From the NCBI GenBank assembly GCA_023435565.1, contig JAEYRN010000018.1, positions 1 through 45,817 on the forward strand: DNA of 45,817 nt, written 5' to 3'. This document shows positions 25,190 to 33,624 of this stretch, piece after piece (the first letter of the stretch is position 1; each line of letters starts with the position of its first letter). The DNA comes from Bacillota bacterium (GTDB taxonomy: Bacteria; Bacillota; UBA4882; UBA8346). The notes beneath the pieces are model-generated. The model was not told the origin of the DNA, searched no databases, and saw nothing but the letters and a program-made list of their open reading frames with translations. The translations under genes were made by a program, and so were the position numbers.

Positions 25190-26584
25190 TTACAAATACC
25201 TGACAACCTCAAACCGCTCCAGCTCAACTAGTTCCTTCGGCCCAATTCCCGCCTTTTTTCTGGCGATCTCTACTTGTTCGACGGCAGTCTCAATCCCATC
25301 CAAATTGGGTAACAATAAGCCGGTCCGATATCCGCTTCTGACAATTACTCCATAACGTGCCGGGTCCAATTCCTCAATCCCCGAAATTGGTTCCGCCGGT
25401 TTTAAAACATCGACGCTATAAACCAAATCATTCAATTCATCAATGGATACCGGTTCAAACCGCGGATCTCTCGTAGCCGCAGAGATGGCGTTTTGTTTGA
25501 CCTCCTCCACAATATTTGATTGGGTTGGTTCGGTCGTTCCGATACAGCCACGGAGCTGACCATGTTTTTTTATTGAAACGAAAACCCCGGCCCGTTCCCG
25601 AAGGTAATCATTTAAATTATCCGGATCGTAGTTATTCTCTTTCTTCAGGTAACTTTCCACAGTCCGACGGGCAAATCCAACTAGTGGGCTTTCTTTGGCT
25701 CGTCTAGACTGGACGGCGCCATTCCGAGCTTGAAATAAGGTATCAACCATACTTTGGCGATTCCCATTAGGATGAAATGACGCCACCGCATAACCAACCC
25801 CAAACGGTCCTTGATAACTATGCACCCGGCTTTCGTACTCCATTTCATCGAAAGTTCCAAGGAGCATAATCAAACTCCGGAAACCACATTCGGCCGCTTT
25901 TTCCAACAATACCGGATCCAATTCAAAAAAATCCTTAACCGCTCCTTTATTGATTAATTCCACTATTTTAAGATCAAATTCCTCACCGCGGGGATCATAA
26001 GGAACGGGCGCTCCCGGTTTTAAGCAATGAGAGAGATCGCCGCTAGCTATTACCGCAACTTTACGGTTTATAGCAACCGCAGCTTTTTGTACTACTTTCC
26101 CAAATTGATATAACTCTTCCAAAGGGAGATAACTTAAAGGAATAACTACCAGTTTCACTTTTGAAACCCAGCTAGGGTTGAAAAAAGATAACGGTACCAA
26201 TACCCCATGGTCCAACCCCTCCTGAAAACGCCCTCTTGAAGCTTCCGATTGTTTCATTGGAAAAACAGGTAAATCTATTTCCGTGCTCAATTCGGCAATC
26301 TTGTCCACCAACTCCAGATCGGTTTCCCATTGCCATCTTCGATTTAAACCGAAACGTTCCAGTCCTCCCGATAAATTGTGATCGCTGTAAACAATTATAG
26401 CGTCCGCATAAACAGTACCGTGGGGTGTAAAAACTACCAAAGTTTCCGGGGTTTCTTGGGCCAGCATCCCATCAACCAGCCCCATAGCGGCGATAGTTTC
26501 TTTAATTTGTTCAAAGTCTTCGATACTCCCTACTCCGGTAACACTTATTGGCGCATGCGGTAATAATGCTCCCAACTTAACCAC
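25190..26584 (-). CDS. AmmeMemoRadiSam system protein: LigB-like dioxygenase fold fused to AMMECR1
   Basis: About 464 residues. The likely start is the GTG at 26584 (eight bases after GGAAGGAG); a TTG at 26587 is also possible, while the outermost GTG at 26593 overlaps the ribosome site. Residues 1-260 resemble class III extradiol dioxygenases (LGALLPHAPISV, FTPHGTVY, YSDHNLSGG, VIASGDLSH). Residues 290-464 are an AMMECR1 domain with FVSIKKHGQLRGCIGTTEPT, whose RGCIG motif is the family signature. This two-domain form is the usual clostridial 'protein A'. It probably acts with the radical SAM enzyme encoded next door. The reaction is not known. Confidence 0.9.
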   Translation of the reverse strand: MVKLGALLPHAPISVTGVGSIEDFEQIKETIAAMGLVDGMLAQETPETLVVFTPHGTVYADAIIVYSDHNLSGGLERFGLNRRWQWETDLELVDKIAELSTEIDLPVFPMKQSEASRGRFQEGLDHGVLVPLSFFNPSWVSKVKLVVIPLSYLPLEELYQFGKVVQKAAVAINRKVAVIASGDLSHCLKPGAPVPYDPRGEEFDLKIVELINKGAVKDFFELDPVLLEKAAECGFRSLIMLLGTFDEMEYESRVHSYQGPFGVGYAVASFHPNGNRQSMVDTLFQARNGAVQSRRAKESPLVGFARRTVESYLKKENNYDPDNLNDYLRERAGVFVSIKKHGQLRGCIGTTEPTQSNIVEEVKQNAISAATRDPRFEPVSIDELNDLVYSVDVLKPAEPISGIEELDPARYGVIVRSGYRTGLLLPNLDGIETAVEQVEIARKKAGIGPKELVELERFEVVRYL

Positions 26585-26614
26585 CAACCCCACTCCTTCC
26601 GTCCAATGTTTATA

Positions 26615-27781
26615 TCAAAAGTTATATACACATCTTAGTTGATAAAATCCATTGCTCCGCGAGAGGTTTCCTTCGGGGGCAATTTCCAATTCCAATCCGA
26701 TATTCCCCGGATTCCAACAAATTGTTGTATATAGGCCTTTACCTTCATAATCTTCTACCTCGGATGAGTTGTATGCCTTGGTTACCAAAAAAAGCCCTGC
26801 TTGTACAGTAAGTTTAATCTTTCTATAATTTAAGCAACATTCTAAAGCCGCTTTATTTTCAACCCGGCTATTTTGGTCATCCTCTTCTAACAAAATACCA
26901 TCAGGGTCAGTATATGGAATATTCGAATAATAATCAATATCAGCCGAGCTGATCTGAAAATTAACATCAAGATCCCGAATGGGCTTGTTTTTTAATTTGA
27001 CTTTGACATTTTGTCGGGCTAAGTATGGAGTTAACCCCTTTTCTTCTTCTCTGGCACTAAATGATCCCGACATTTCCCATTGGGCATTAAAACGATATTC
27101 ACCCTCAATACCTGTTTCCGTTTTCCAATAATCTTGATTGATATTAATATCATGAGGATAATAACCGGTAGCCTCAAAATAGGAGAGCAGCAAATTAAGA
27201 TTTGCTCCCATCCGCCAGATTAATTCCTGGTCCAATTGATTTTTAGTATAATTTTTTACCTCATCAGCCGGGTAACTTTTTTGGGTCTGTGTGAGCTTAA
27301 GAGAATAAATCCAGTTGTTTTTATCCAATTTCATTTTTACAGACCCAATTTCCGTTAAATACTCTAGTTCCCGATTATCATTTGAAACAGAGTTGCGGGT
27401 ATTGGTTTCATAATCAAATCCGACAGTTAAAACACGCCCCAACTTAAAACTGGAACTTATTTCAGGAGAAAAAAACCGGTACCGTTCATTCCATTGGTAA
27501 TCCAAATTTAATTTTATCTGCTGTAAGTCCTCAAAATAAGCTTTGACGTTTAACTTTGAATAATTATCAACATTCTCAGGCCAACTAAATTTATTGGTAA
27601 CCTCCATCATAAAATTTTTAATCTGCCAATCGGAGTAACAATAAAGGTCTTTCTCGAGTTCTTTTCCCTCGCCGGCATCAACTTTCATTGTAAGCTTGTC
27701 AAAATAGAATTCCGCTTCTACCGGAATATTAATCATAATTAATATTCCAAATAATATCCAAAAAAACAAAAATGAGCGCAT
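26615..27781 (-). CDS. Predicted outer-membrane beta-barrel-like secreted protein
   Basis: 388 residues from the ATG at 27781 (AAAGGAG seven bases upstream). A signal peptide ends near residue 24 (VEAEF). The mature part consists of many short amphipathic strands with aromatic girdle-like residues (KLNLDYQWNERYRFF, LTVGFDYETN, WIYSLKLTQTQ, DVNFQISSADIDYYS). It ends in YQLRCVYNF, a terminal strand with Phe last, the classic C-terminal signature of outer-membrane barrels. I recognise no porin family. The length would suit a barrel of 16 to 18 strands. It ends 22-31 bp before the AMMECR1 gene start and may be co-transcribed with it. Confidence 0.7.
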   Translation of the reverse strand: MRSFLFFWILFGILIMINIPVEAEFYFDKLTMKVDAGEGKELEKDLYCYSDWQIKNFMMEVTNKFSWPENVDNYSKLNVKAYFEDLQQIKLNLDYQWNERYRFFSPEISSSFKLGRVLTVGFDYETNTRNSVSNDNRELEYLTEIGSVKMKLDKNNWIYSLKLTQTQKSYPADEVKNYTKNQLDQELIWRMGANLNLLLSYFEATGYYPHDININQDYWKTETGIEGEYRFNAQWEMSGSFSAREEEKGLTPYLARQNVKVKLKNKPIRDLDVNFQISSADIDYYSNIPYTDPDGILLEEDDQNSRVENKAALECCLNYRKIKLTVQAGLFLVTKAYNSSEVEDYEGKGLYTTICWNPGNIGLELEIAPEGNLSRSNGFYQLRCVYNF

Positions 27782-27907
27782 CACACTGCTCCTTTGCCAT
27801 TTTGTGGATATTATTCTAATATAATCATTATTTTCCTTCTTTGGAAAAATTAATTATTTATGTTTCTCTTTGTATTCCTTTTCAGCAAGGGCCAATTTTA
27901 TGTTGTT

Positions 27908-28264
27908 TTAATCGTTTTGCAGTAAATCGTCCATATCATTTTCTATAAGAAGTCCTTGAATAAAATCCCAAATTTCATTGGCTTTATCAGTTAATTCTTC
28001 TCCGTCAATTTCTTCAGGAACGGCATTAATCAAATACTCCACTTCCATTTGGATTGATTCGAATTCAGGGTTGATTCTACCACATTCATTATATAATTCA
28101 GCCAAACCTCCTTGTCTCTCAATTCCTTGAGTGAATAAGTAAGCACTCAGCAACTTAGCGACAGCTTTTTTAAAAAGAATTATGCTTTCAGAAAATCGAC
28201 TGTCGATTTTCATTTCCGCTTCTTCATAAAGCTGGAAGGCTTCATTCAATAATTCATCTACCAT
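27908..28264 (-). CDS. Small all-helical protein, possibly HEPN-like
   Basis: 118 residues, acidic, no signal peptide. GGAGCTG precedes the ATG. Four to five helices are predicted, with ESIILFKKAVAKLLSAYLFTQ followed by GGLAELYNECGRINPEFESI. That order (helix with A-x-x-x-L, loop, then a helix with EF) recalls HEPN domains of small nucleotide-binding proteins, but the HEPN catalytic R-x4-6-H is not visible, so the match is weak. The gene stands alone, between the beta-barrel gene and murA. Confidence 0.6.
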   Translation of the reverse strand: MVDELLNEAFQLYEEAEMKIDSRFSESIILFKKAVAKLLSAYLFTQGIERQGGLAELYNECGRINPEFESIQMEVEYLINAVPEEIDGEELTDKANEIWDFIQGLLIENDMDDLLQND

Positions 28265-28403
28265 TAATATCAGCTCCAGTCTTATAAATTTAAATATATT
28301 TTACAGCATTGTCCCTTAATTAATCTTTATACCTTTATTTTATATTTATTGAATCAATTTTCGCCCATTTTGATTTTTCCCTTTTACCAACCAAATAATT
28401 TTG

Positions 28404-28450
28404 AATAAAAAAATCCTTGCCGGTTTTCGAAATAAAACCAACAAGGATTT
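28404..28450 (-). terminator. Rho-independent terminator of the ireB-murA operon
   Basis: Read leftward, AAATCCTTGTTGGTTTT pairs with AAAACCGGCAAGGATTT (28411-28450) and runs into seven T residues. It ends nine bases before the murA stop codon. Confidence 0.88.
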
Positions 28451-28458
28451 GATTTACT

Positions 28459-29733
28459 TTAAGCTTTAACTTCTTCTAAAGACTCGGCTACCCGCTGAAT
28501 ACCAGCGCCCAACTCTTTCAATTTTTCGTCAAAGTTTTCATATCCACGGTCAATATGACCGATACCCGAAATCTCAGTAACTCCTTCAGCCATCAAGCCT
28601 GCGATAACCAAAGCGACTCCTGCTCGGATATCCGTACCGACGACCGGAGCGCCGCTCAGTCGTTCGACTCCCCTAAAAATGGCCGTATCCCGCTCTACTT
28701 TGATATCCGCTCCCATACGACGAAGTTCGTCGATATAACGGAACCGATTATCAAACACAGTTTCACATATAATTCCAGTTCCTTCTGCCTTTGACAGTAG
28801 AACGCCGAAAGGAGCCTGAAGATCAGTGGCAAACCCCGGATAAACTCCGGTATCCACATCAACCGTTTTTAAACGATGATTACAAATAATCCGGATATCA
28901 TTATCACCCTCGATAATTTCGGCGCCGGCTTCTCTTAATTTGGAAATTACCATCCTCAAATGTTCCGTAATGACGTTGTTAACTTGAACGTCTCCCCCTA
29001 TAGCGGCAGTTGCAATCATAAATGTTCCAGCTTCAATCCGATCCGGGATGGGTGTGTGTTCACACCCATGCAAACTTTCAACCCCTTCAATTTTTATACT
29101 AGCCGTACCTGCTCCCCGAATCTTAGCACCCATACTGTTTAATAAAATAGCGCAATCTACTACTTCGGGTTCTTTGGCTGGATTGTCGATAATTGTAGTA
29201 CCCTCGGCCAAGACCGCCGCCAGCATCATATTTATGGTAGCCCCAACACTTACTTTGTTGATATAATAGGTCGCTCCTTTTAAACCATTAGATTTACAGA
29301 CCATTTGCCCATGTTCGATAGAGACTTCCGCCCCCAATGCCTGAAAACCCCGGATATGCAAATCAATTGGTCGGGTTCCGATTTCGTCACCACCCGGCAT
29401 TGCTACGTCAGCCAAACCAAGTCTGCCCAAAAGAAGGCCTGCTGTATAAACCGAAGCCCGAATCCGCCGGATAAGTTCATAAGGTGGTTGATGATTAGTA
29501 ATATTCGCGCCATTGATAATTGCCGATTGGCCGCAAAACTCCACTCGAACGCCGATACTCTTTAAAATTTCGGACATCGTGATTACATCACTATTTAAAG
29601 GAATATTAGTTAGGATTACATCGTTCTTGCCTAAAGCGGCAGCAAACATCAAAGCCGAGGTACTATTTTTACTACCGCTAACCCTAACACTACCCTGAAG
29701 TCTATTTCCGCCGGTAACCACGAACTTTGGCAT
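28459..29733 (-). CDS. murA: UDP-N-acetylglucosamine 1-carboxyvinyltransferase, Asp variant
   Basis: 424 residues, full length for MurA. It transfers enolpyruvate from PEP to UDP-GlcNAc, the first committed step of peptidoglycan synthesis, in the cytoplasm. GSKNSTSALM (Lys22), the PGG loop and the family C-terminus are intact. The loop reads MPGGDEIGTRPIDLH: residue 116 is Asp (GAC at 29388-29386) where the E. coli enzyme has Cys115, the residue alkylated by fosfomycin. Asp variants are active and fosfomycin-insensitive in other bacteria. The start codon lies one base after the ireB stop, so the two genes are translationally coupled. Confidence 0.95.
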   Translation of the reverse strand: MPKFVVTGGNRLQGSVRVSGSKNSTSALMFAAALGKNDVILTNIPLNSDVITMSEILKSIGVRVEFCGQSAIINGANITNHQPPYELIRRIRASVYTAGLLLGRLGLADVAMPGGDEIGTRPIDLHIRGFQALGAEVSIEHGQMVCKSNGLKGATYYINKVSVGATINMMLAAVLAEGTTIIDNPAKEPEVVDCAILLNSMGAKIRGAGTASIKIEGVESLHGCEHTPIPDRIEAGTFMIATAAIGGDVQVNNVITEHLRMVISKLREAGAEIIEGDNDIRIICNHRLKTVDVDTGVYPGFATDLQAPFGVLLSKAEGTGIICETVFDNRFRYIDELRRMGADIKVERDTAIFRGVERLSGAPVVGTDIRAGVALVIAGLMAEGVTEISGIGHIDRGYENFDEKLKELGAGIQRVAESLEEVKA

Positions 29734-29734
29734 T

Positions 29735-29998
29735 TTATAATCCCTCTCTTTCCAAGTACTTACGGACCAATTCTTCCAAGATTAAGTCGCGTTCCAACCG
29801 ACGGATAATAATCCTGGCATTCTTTTGACTAGTGATATATGCCGGATCACCGGAGATCAAATAGCCGACTAATTGGTCAACAGGATCATAATCACTTTCT
29901 TTTAATACTTGAAATACTTCTTTTAATACTTCTGCAACTTCATTTACTTCAGTTTCTTTTGCCTGAAACTTCATTGTACTTTCGGTTCGATCAACCAA
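29735..29998 (-). CDS. ireB: IreB family regulatory phosphoprotein (DUF965)
   Basis: 87 residues. The TTG start at 29998 has AAGGAGG seven bases before it. The core EVAEVLKEVFQVLKESDYDPVDQLVGYLISGDPAYIT and SQKNARIIIRRLERDLILEELV match the IreB/YrzL family. In Enterococcus IreB is a small substrate of the PASTA kinase IreK and affects cephalosporin resistance, through control of MurA levels. The usual neighbours are alaS and ruvX homologues. Here the gene is directly coupled to murA instead, which fits that link. Threonines near the N-end (TEST) could be the phosphorylation sites. Confidence 0.9.
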   Translation of the reverse strand: MVDRTESTMKFQAKETEVNEVAEVLKEVFQVLKESDYDPVDQLVGYLISGDPAYITSQKNARIIIRRLERDLILEELVRKYLEREGL

Positions 29999-30123
29999 TA
30001 TATATCCTCCTTAAAAACCATTTAAAACGCACCTTTAGAATTTGACCATATTTATTTCGCTTCTGATATTTTTTTCCCTTTATCTTGGCGGCTTTTTTTA
30101 TTAAGTCTTTCGTTTTTTTTATA

Positions 30124-31608
30124 TTAGGCACATTTTAATTGTTCTCTAAACCAGCCCCCGGAAACTTTTTCTTGTTCCAATAAACTGTTAGTAACCATAT
30201 TGATTAAAAACTCCTTAGTCTCAAGAAGCATTTTAACCCGTTCCTTTTGTTCGGTGAGGATTTGATTCATTTCATCGGCTATTCGGTCCTTACCTGTTAA
30301 ATCCTCCTTAATAATTCCTAGATTTGATAGACCTGTTTTGATAATTTGTCCGGCGATTGAAGTCGCCTGCTCAAAATCATTAGCTGAACCGGTACTCCAG
30401 TTACCGTAAACCAACTCTTCAGCCATTGCTCCGCCTAGACAAATCGCTATCTGGTCCTGAAGATACTCTTTAGTATAAAGAAATTGTTCTTGGACCTGGG
30501 TCTGGCGCATAAATCCCAAAGCTTTCCCCCTGGGAACCACCGTAATGGTCGCTACTGATTCCGGCCGTAACAGCTCGCTGACTAAGGCATGTCCGGTTTC
30601 ATGGATCGCAACTCGCTTCAACTCACCCGGCTCCGGCCTACGATCCAACTTTTCACCCATAATTACCTTGTCAATGGCTTCCCGAATATCATCCATCATT
30701 ATTTCATAATGTTCTTTCCTAAAGGCAAAAATAGCTGCTTCGTTGATTAATGATTCTAAGTGCGCCCCGGAAAAACCAAAAGTATCCTTGGCTATTTCCT
30801 CTAGGTCAACTTCAGCTGCTAGCGGTTTTCCTTTGGCATGGATTTTTAAGATATGAATCCGGCCTTCTTTATCAGGGAGTTCCACTTTAACTTGGCGGTC
30901 AAAACGGCCCGGCCTAATTATAGCTGCATCTAACAGATCAGAACGGTTGGTGGCAGCAATAACTAAGATCTTAATTGCTTCATTTAGTTTAATCCCGTCC
31001 ATCTCAACCAATAATTGATTCAAGGTTTGATCATATTCCAAATGTGAACTATGACTTCCTCTTTTCCCTGCAATTACCTCAATCTCATCAATAAACACAA
31101 TTGCACTGTGCTTTCCCGCCTTGGTAGCCTGACTTCTAGCTTTTGTGAATAATTGTCTCACCCGCTGAGCTCCGACTCCGGCATACATCTCGACAAATTC
31201 CGAACCGGAACTGGATACAAAAACCGAGTCCGTATAATTGGCTGCCGCCTTTGCCAGTAGAGTTTTTCCTGTTCCGGGAGGTCCGGTTAAAAGAATACCC
31301 TTCAAAGGTCTAATACCCAATTGTTTAATCTGTTCTTGGCTTCTAACAAAATCGAGAGCCTCCAAAAGTTCCCGTTTGGCAATCTCTTGTCCGCCAATAT
31401 CTTCAAAATTCACACCGGTATCGCCTTTGATTACCGATTGATTGCCGATGGTTTCAAAATTACGGCCCAATTTGCCCTGGGAAAGGAAAAACAAGGCAAA
31501 ACAAGCCCCTCCAAGTAACAAAAGCGGAGTCAAATCCACTCCGCGCCAAATTAAAAAAACTATTAACCCTAGTCCAATACCGGTTACCCATTCCAAATGC
31601 TTATTCAA
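30124..31608 (-). CDS. FtsH-like membrane AAA+ zinc protease, short form
   Basis: 494 residues. The TTG start is six bases after GGGAGGTGA and overlaps the preceding stop (TTGA). Two N-terminal membrane segments (8-21, 28-44) have almost no loop between them, so the FtsH extracellular domain is missing. The AAA module has Walker A GPPGTGKT (109-116), Walker B FIDEIE (172-177), a pore loop EMYAGVGA and the arginine region RPGRFDRQV. The protease has HETGH (336-340) and the third ligand Asp411. It probably degrades membrane or cytosolic proteins in an ATP-dependent manner. The short form is about 110 residues smaller than FtsH and is likely a paralogue. Confidence 0.9.
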   Translation of the reverse strand: MNKHLEWVTGIGLGLIVFLIWRGVDLTPLLLLGGACFALFFLSQGKLGRNFETIGNQSVIKGDTGVNFEDIGGQEIAKRELLEALDFVRSQEQIKQLGIRPLKGILLTGPPGTGKTLLAKAAANYTDSVFVSSSGSEFVEMYAGVGAQRVRQLFTKARSQATKAGKHSAIVFIDEIEVIAGKRGSHSSHLEYDQTLNQLLVEMDGIKLNEAIKILVIAATNRSDLLDAAIIRPGRFDRQVKVELPDKEGRIHILKIHAKGKPLAAEVDLEEIAKDTFGFSGAHLESLINEAAIFAFRKEHYEIMMDDIREAIDKVIMGEKLDRRPEPGELKRVAIHETGHALVSELLRPESVATITVVPRGKALGFMRQTQVQEQFLYTKEYLQDQIAICLGGAMAEELVYGNWSTGSANDFEQATSIAGQIIKTGLSNLGIIKEDLTGKDRIADEMNQILTEQKERVKMLLETKEFLINMVTNSLLEQEKVSGGWFREQLKCA

Positions 31609-32156
31609 ACGGAGTCACCTCCCTGATTATTATTGGCCGATACTATCTTTGACCGGCGAGGAATAGCTTCATATAAATAATGATTATCGTTTTCCAGTTG
31701 AATATAAACAAAATCCGTTCCCAGATATACCCTTGCTTTGACCGGCCTGAAACCTTCCATAGCTTGTTTTAATTGAATATATCGTCCGGATACTAAAGCT
31801 TCTTCAAGATAAAACGATAAATCATAACGAACCTGTTTTAACTTTTGATCCGGTCGTCCGTTAATCTGAAAATATTGAACCGGTTGATTATAATGCAATT
31901 CAACCTTTTGTTTGATCATATCCAATATTGTTTCTAAATTACCCACTTTATCAAGTTTTAATTCCACTATTAAACCCTCTGATAAACGTTTCACTTTAAA
32001 ATTTCGGACCCCTTTGATAGCGCTGATTGAACGCCGGGCCGGATCTTCAGATCGAAATCTGGTAGCAAGTTTTTGGCCCCCAAATAAGATACCAACTGTT
32101 CCCAGAAAGGCCAACAATACTAGCCAAAGTCGTAGGTCATTTAATCGTTTAAACAC
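31605..32156 (-). CDS. Single-pass membrane protein coupled to FtsH-like protease
   Basis: 183 residues. The GTG start at 32156 follows AGGAGGG. One membrane segment (11-28), then a soluble alpha/beta part with two similar halves (EGLIVELKLDKVGNLETILD and VKARVYLGTDFVYIQLEND). No family recognised. The stop overlaps the protease start by four bases, so the two proteins are made together. Since the protease lacks the usual FtsH extracellular domain, this protein may supply an accessory or adaptor function, but that is inference. Confidence 0.75.
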   Translation of the reverse strand: MFKRLNDLRLWLVLLAFLGTVGILFGGQKLATRFRSEDPARRSISAIKGVRNFKVKRLSEGLIVELKLDKVGNLETILDMIKQKVELHYNQPVQYFQINGRPDQKLKQVRYDLSFYLEEALVSGRYIQLKQAMEGFRPVKARVYLGTDFVYIQLENDNHYLYEAIPRRSKIVSANNNQGGDSV

Positions 32157-32360
32157 TATAAGCCCTCCTGATAAAAAAATTATTACTTTTCAATACTCCT
32201 GAAAACCAGATAATGTAAAACAAATAAATAAACGTGAAAGCTTTAAATATAATAAAATACACCTAGTTAACATAAGGATTTTAACATAAACTAAAACTCA
32301 ATTGTAGTGGCGAATTATGGAATTACCTTTACGTTAATAAATACTCATAAAACAACAAAA

Positions 32361-32393
32361 ACCGATAGTAGAATCTTATTTCTAACCATCGGT
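32361..32393 (-). terminator. Rho-independent terminator of the binding-protein gene
   Basis: Leftward: ACCGATGGTTAGAA, a short loop, TTCTACTATCGGT, then TTTTTGTT. It ends 40 bp after the stop codon. Confidence 0.82.
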
Positions 32394-32433
32394 ATCAAAT
32401 ATTCCCGTTTATTTGCTAAAATTATTTATGACC

Positions 32434-33459
32434 TCATTCCATATTTACTTTGGGTAATTTAAACTCTTTCAAAACCTCATTTAACAAATGTAGGTCATAT
32501 ATCCTTGATAAATTTGGTTTGGTCTTTCCCAAAAATCCAAGTGCATAAGCCCGTTCCGCCGAAACATATAGACTTTTGGGTAAAGGATCATAAGTCAAAT
32601 TGATACGTTCGAATGCCTGATTAATAATTTTATCCGGTAATGAACTACCGGTGATCTTTTTTAACTCTTGATTTAAACTACTGATTGCTTGACTTTTATT
32701 GGCATTAATGTTCCGAGTTAACTGAACATGGGCTTGAAGCCATTTTTTTATGATCTTCGGATATTTTGTCAGATAATTTTGATTAACAATTATATGCGCG
32801 GTTACAAACATACCGTTAGGCCAAATATTCCTCTCATCGAGAAATACTTCGCCCCCAGCTTCATTTATCAACCGGCTGACCCAAGGTTCAACAGTCCAGG
32901 CTCCTCCAATTTCCTTTTTTAAAAACAAATTGAGTTGATCAGGGTTAGATATTGGTATCACCTCAATATTGCCGCCTTGTTCTCTTAACCTGAACCCGTT
33001 ATTTTTTAAATAGTAACGCAACGCTACATCCTGGGTGTTACCAATTTGAGGTGAAGCAATCTTAAGCCCCATTAGTTGTTTTTTATCCTTAATCCCCAAA
33101 TCTGAGCGAACTACCAAAGCGGCTCCTCCGCTAGCTGCACCAGCAACTATCTTTAATAAACTCCCATTTGTTTTTAAATAACCATTAATAGCAGGATTCG
33201 GCCCTATGTAAGCCAGATCAAGTTGTCGAGCAAGCATTGCTTCAATTACCGATGGACCAGCGTTAAAAACAAATTTCTTTATTTCAATATTTTTACCTAA
33301 AAATTTTTGGAAAGTACCATCGGCAACTCCGATCACTGCTTGTGCATGGGTAATGTTCGGGAAATATCCTACTCTGATAATTTCTTTTTTTAGCGCCGCC
33401 TTGACCGGCATCATTACCAAACACAAGATCAAAACAAAAATCAACCAGCGATGTTTCAA
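32434..33459 (-). CDS. ABC transporter substrate-binding protein, SsuA/NMT1 family (orphan)
   Basis: 341 residues. The start is TTG at 33459 with AGGAGGGG ten bases upstream. The signal peptide is 1-21 and ends PVKA; no lipobox cysteine follows, so the mature protein is predicted soluble and periplasmic. The fold markers are EIIRVGYFPNITHAQAVIG, DLAYIGPNPAING, KIASPQIGNTQDVALRYYL and GGAWTVEPWV, characteristic of sulfonate, nitrate or taurine-type binding proteins. No permease or ATPase gene lies nearby. Substrate cannot be assigned from sequence. Confidence 0.86.
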   Translation of the reverse strand: MKHRWLIFVLILCLVMMPVKAALKKEIIRVGYFPNITHAQAVIGVADGTFQKFLGKNIEIKKFVFNAGPSVIEAMLARQLDLAYIGPNPAINGYLKTNGSLLKIVAGAASGGAALVVRSDLGIKDKKQLMGLKIASPQIGNTQDVALRYYLKNNGFRLREQGGNIEVIPISNPDQLNLFLKKEIGGAWTVEPWVSRLINEAGGEVFLDERNIWPNGMFVTAHIIVNQNYLTKYPKIIKKWLQAHVQLTRNINANKSQAISSLNQELKKITGSSLPDKIINQAFERINLTYDPLPKSLYVSAERAYALGFLGKTKPNLSRIYDLHLLNEVLKEFKLPKVNME

Positions 33460-33573
33460 TTAAATCAAACCCCTCCTTTTTTGTGACTTATTACTAATCA
33501 CCACACCCTTGGTATACTATTCAGGGATTTGAGTAAAGGTCATCTTTGGTAATAAAAGCTTTTTAAAATAAAA

Positions 33574-33594
33574 AATCCGGTTTAATCCCGGATT
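33574..33594 (-). terminator. Rho-independent terminator of the CheX-HD-GYP operon
   Basis: Leftward: AATCCGG-GATTAAA-CCGGATT (33594-33574), followed by TTTTATTTT. It lies about 30 bp beyond the HD-GYP stop codon. Confidence 0.88.
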
Positions 33595-33624
33595 AAAATT
33601 CAATATTTGACTTATGACTTATTC

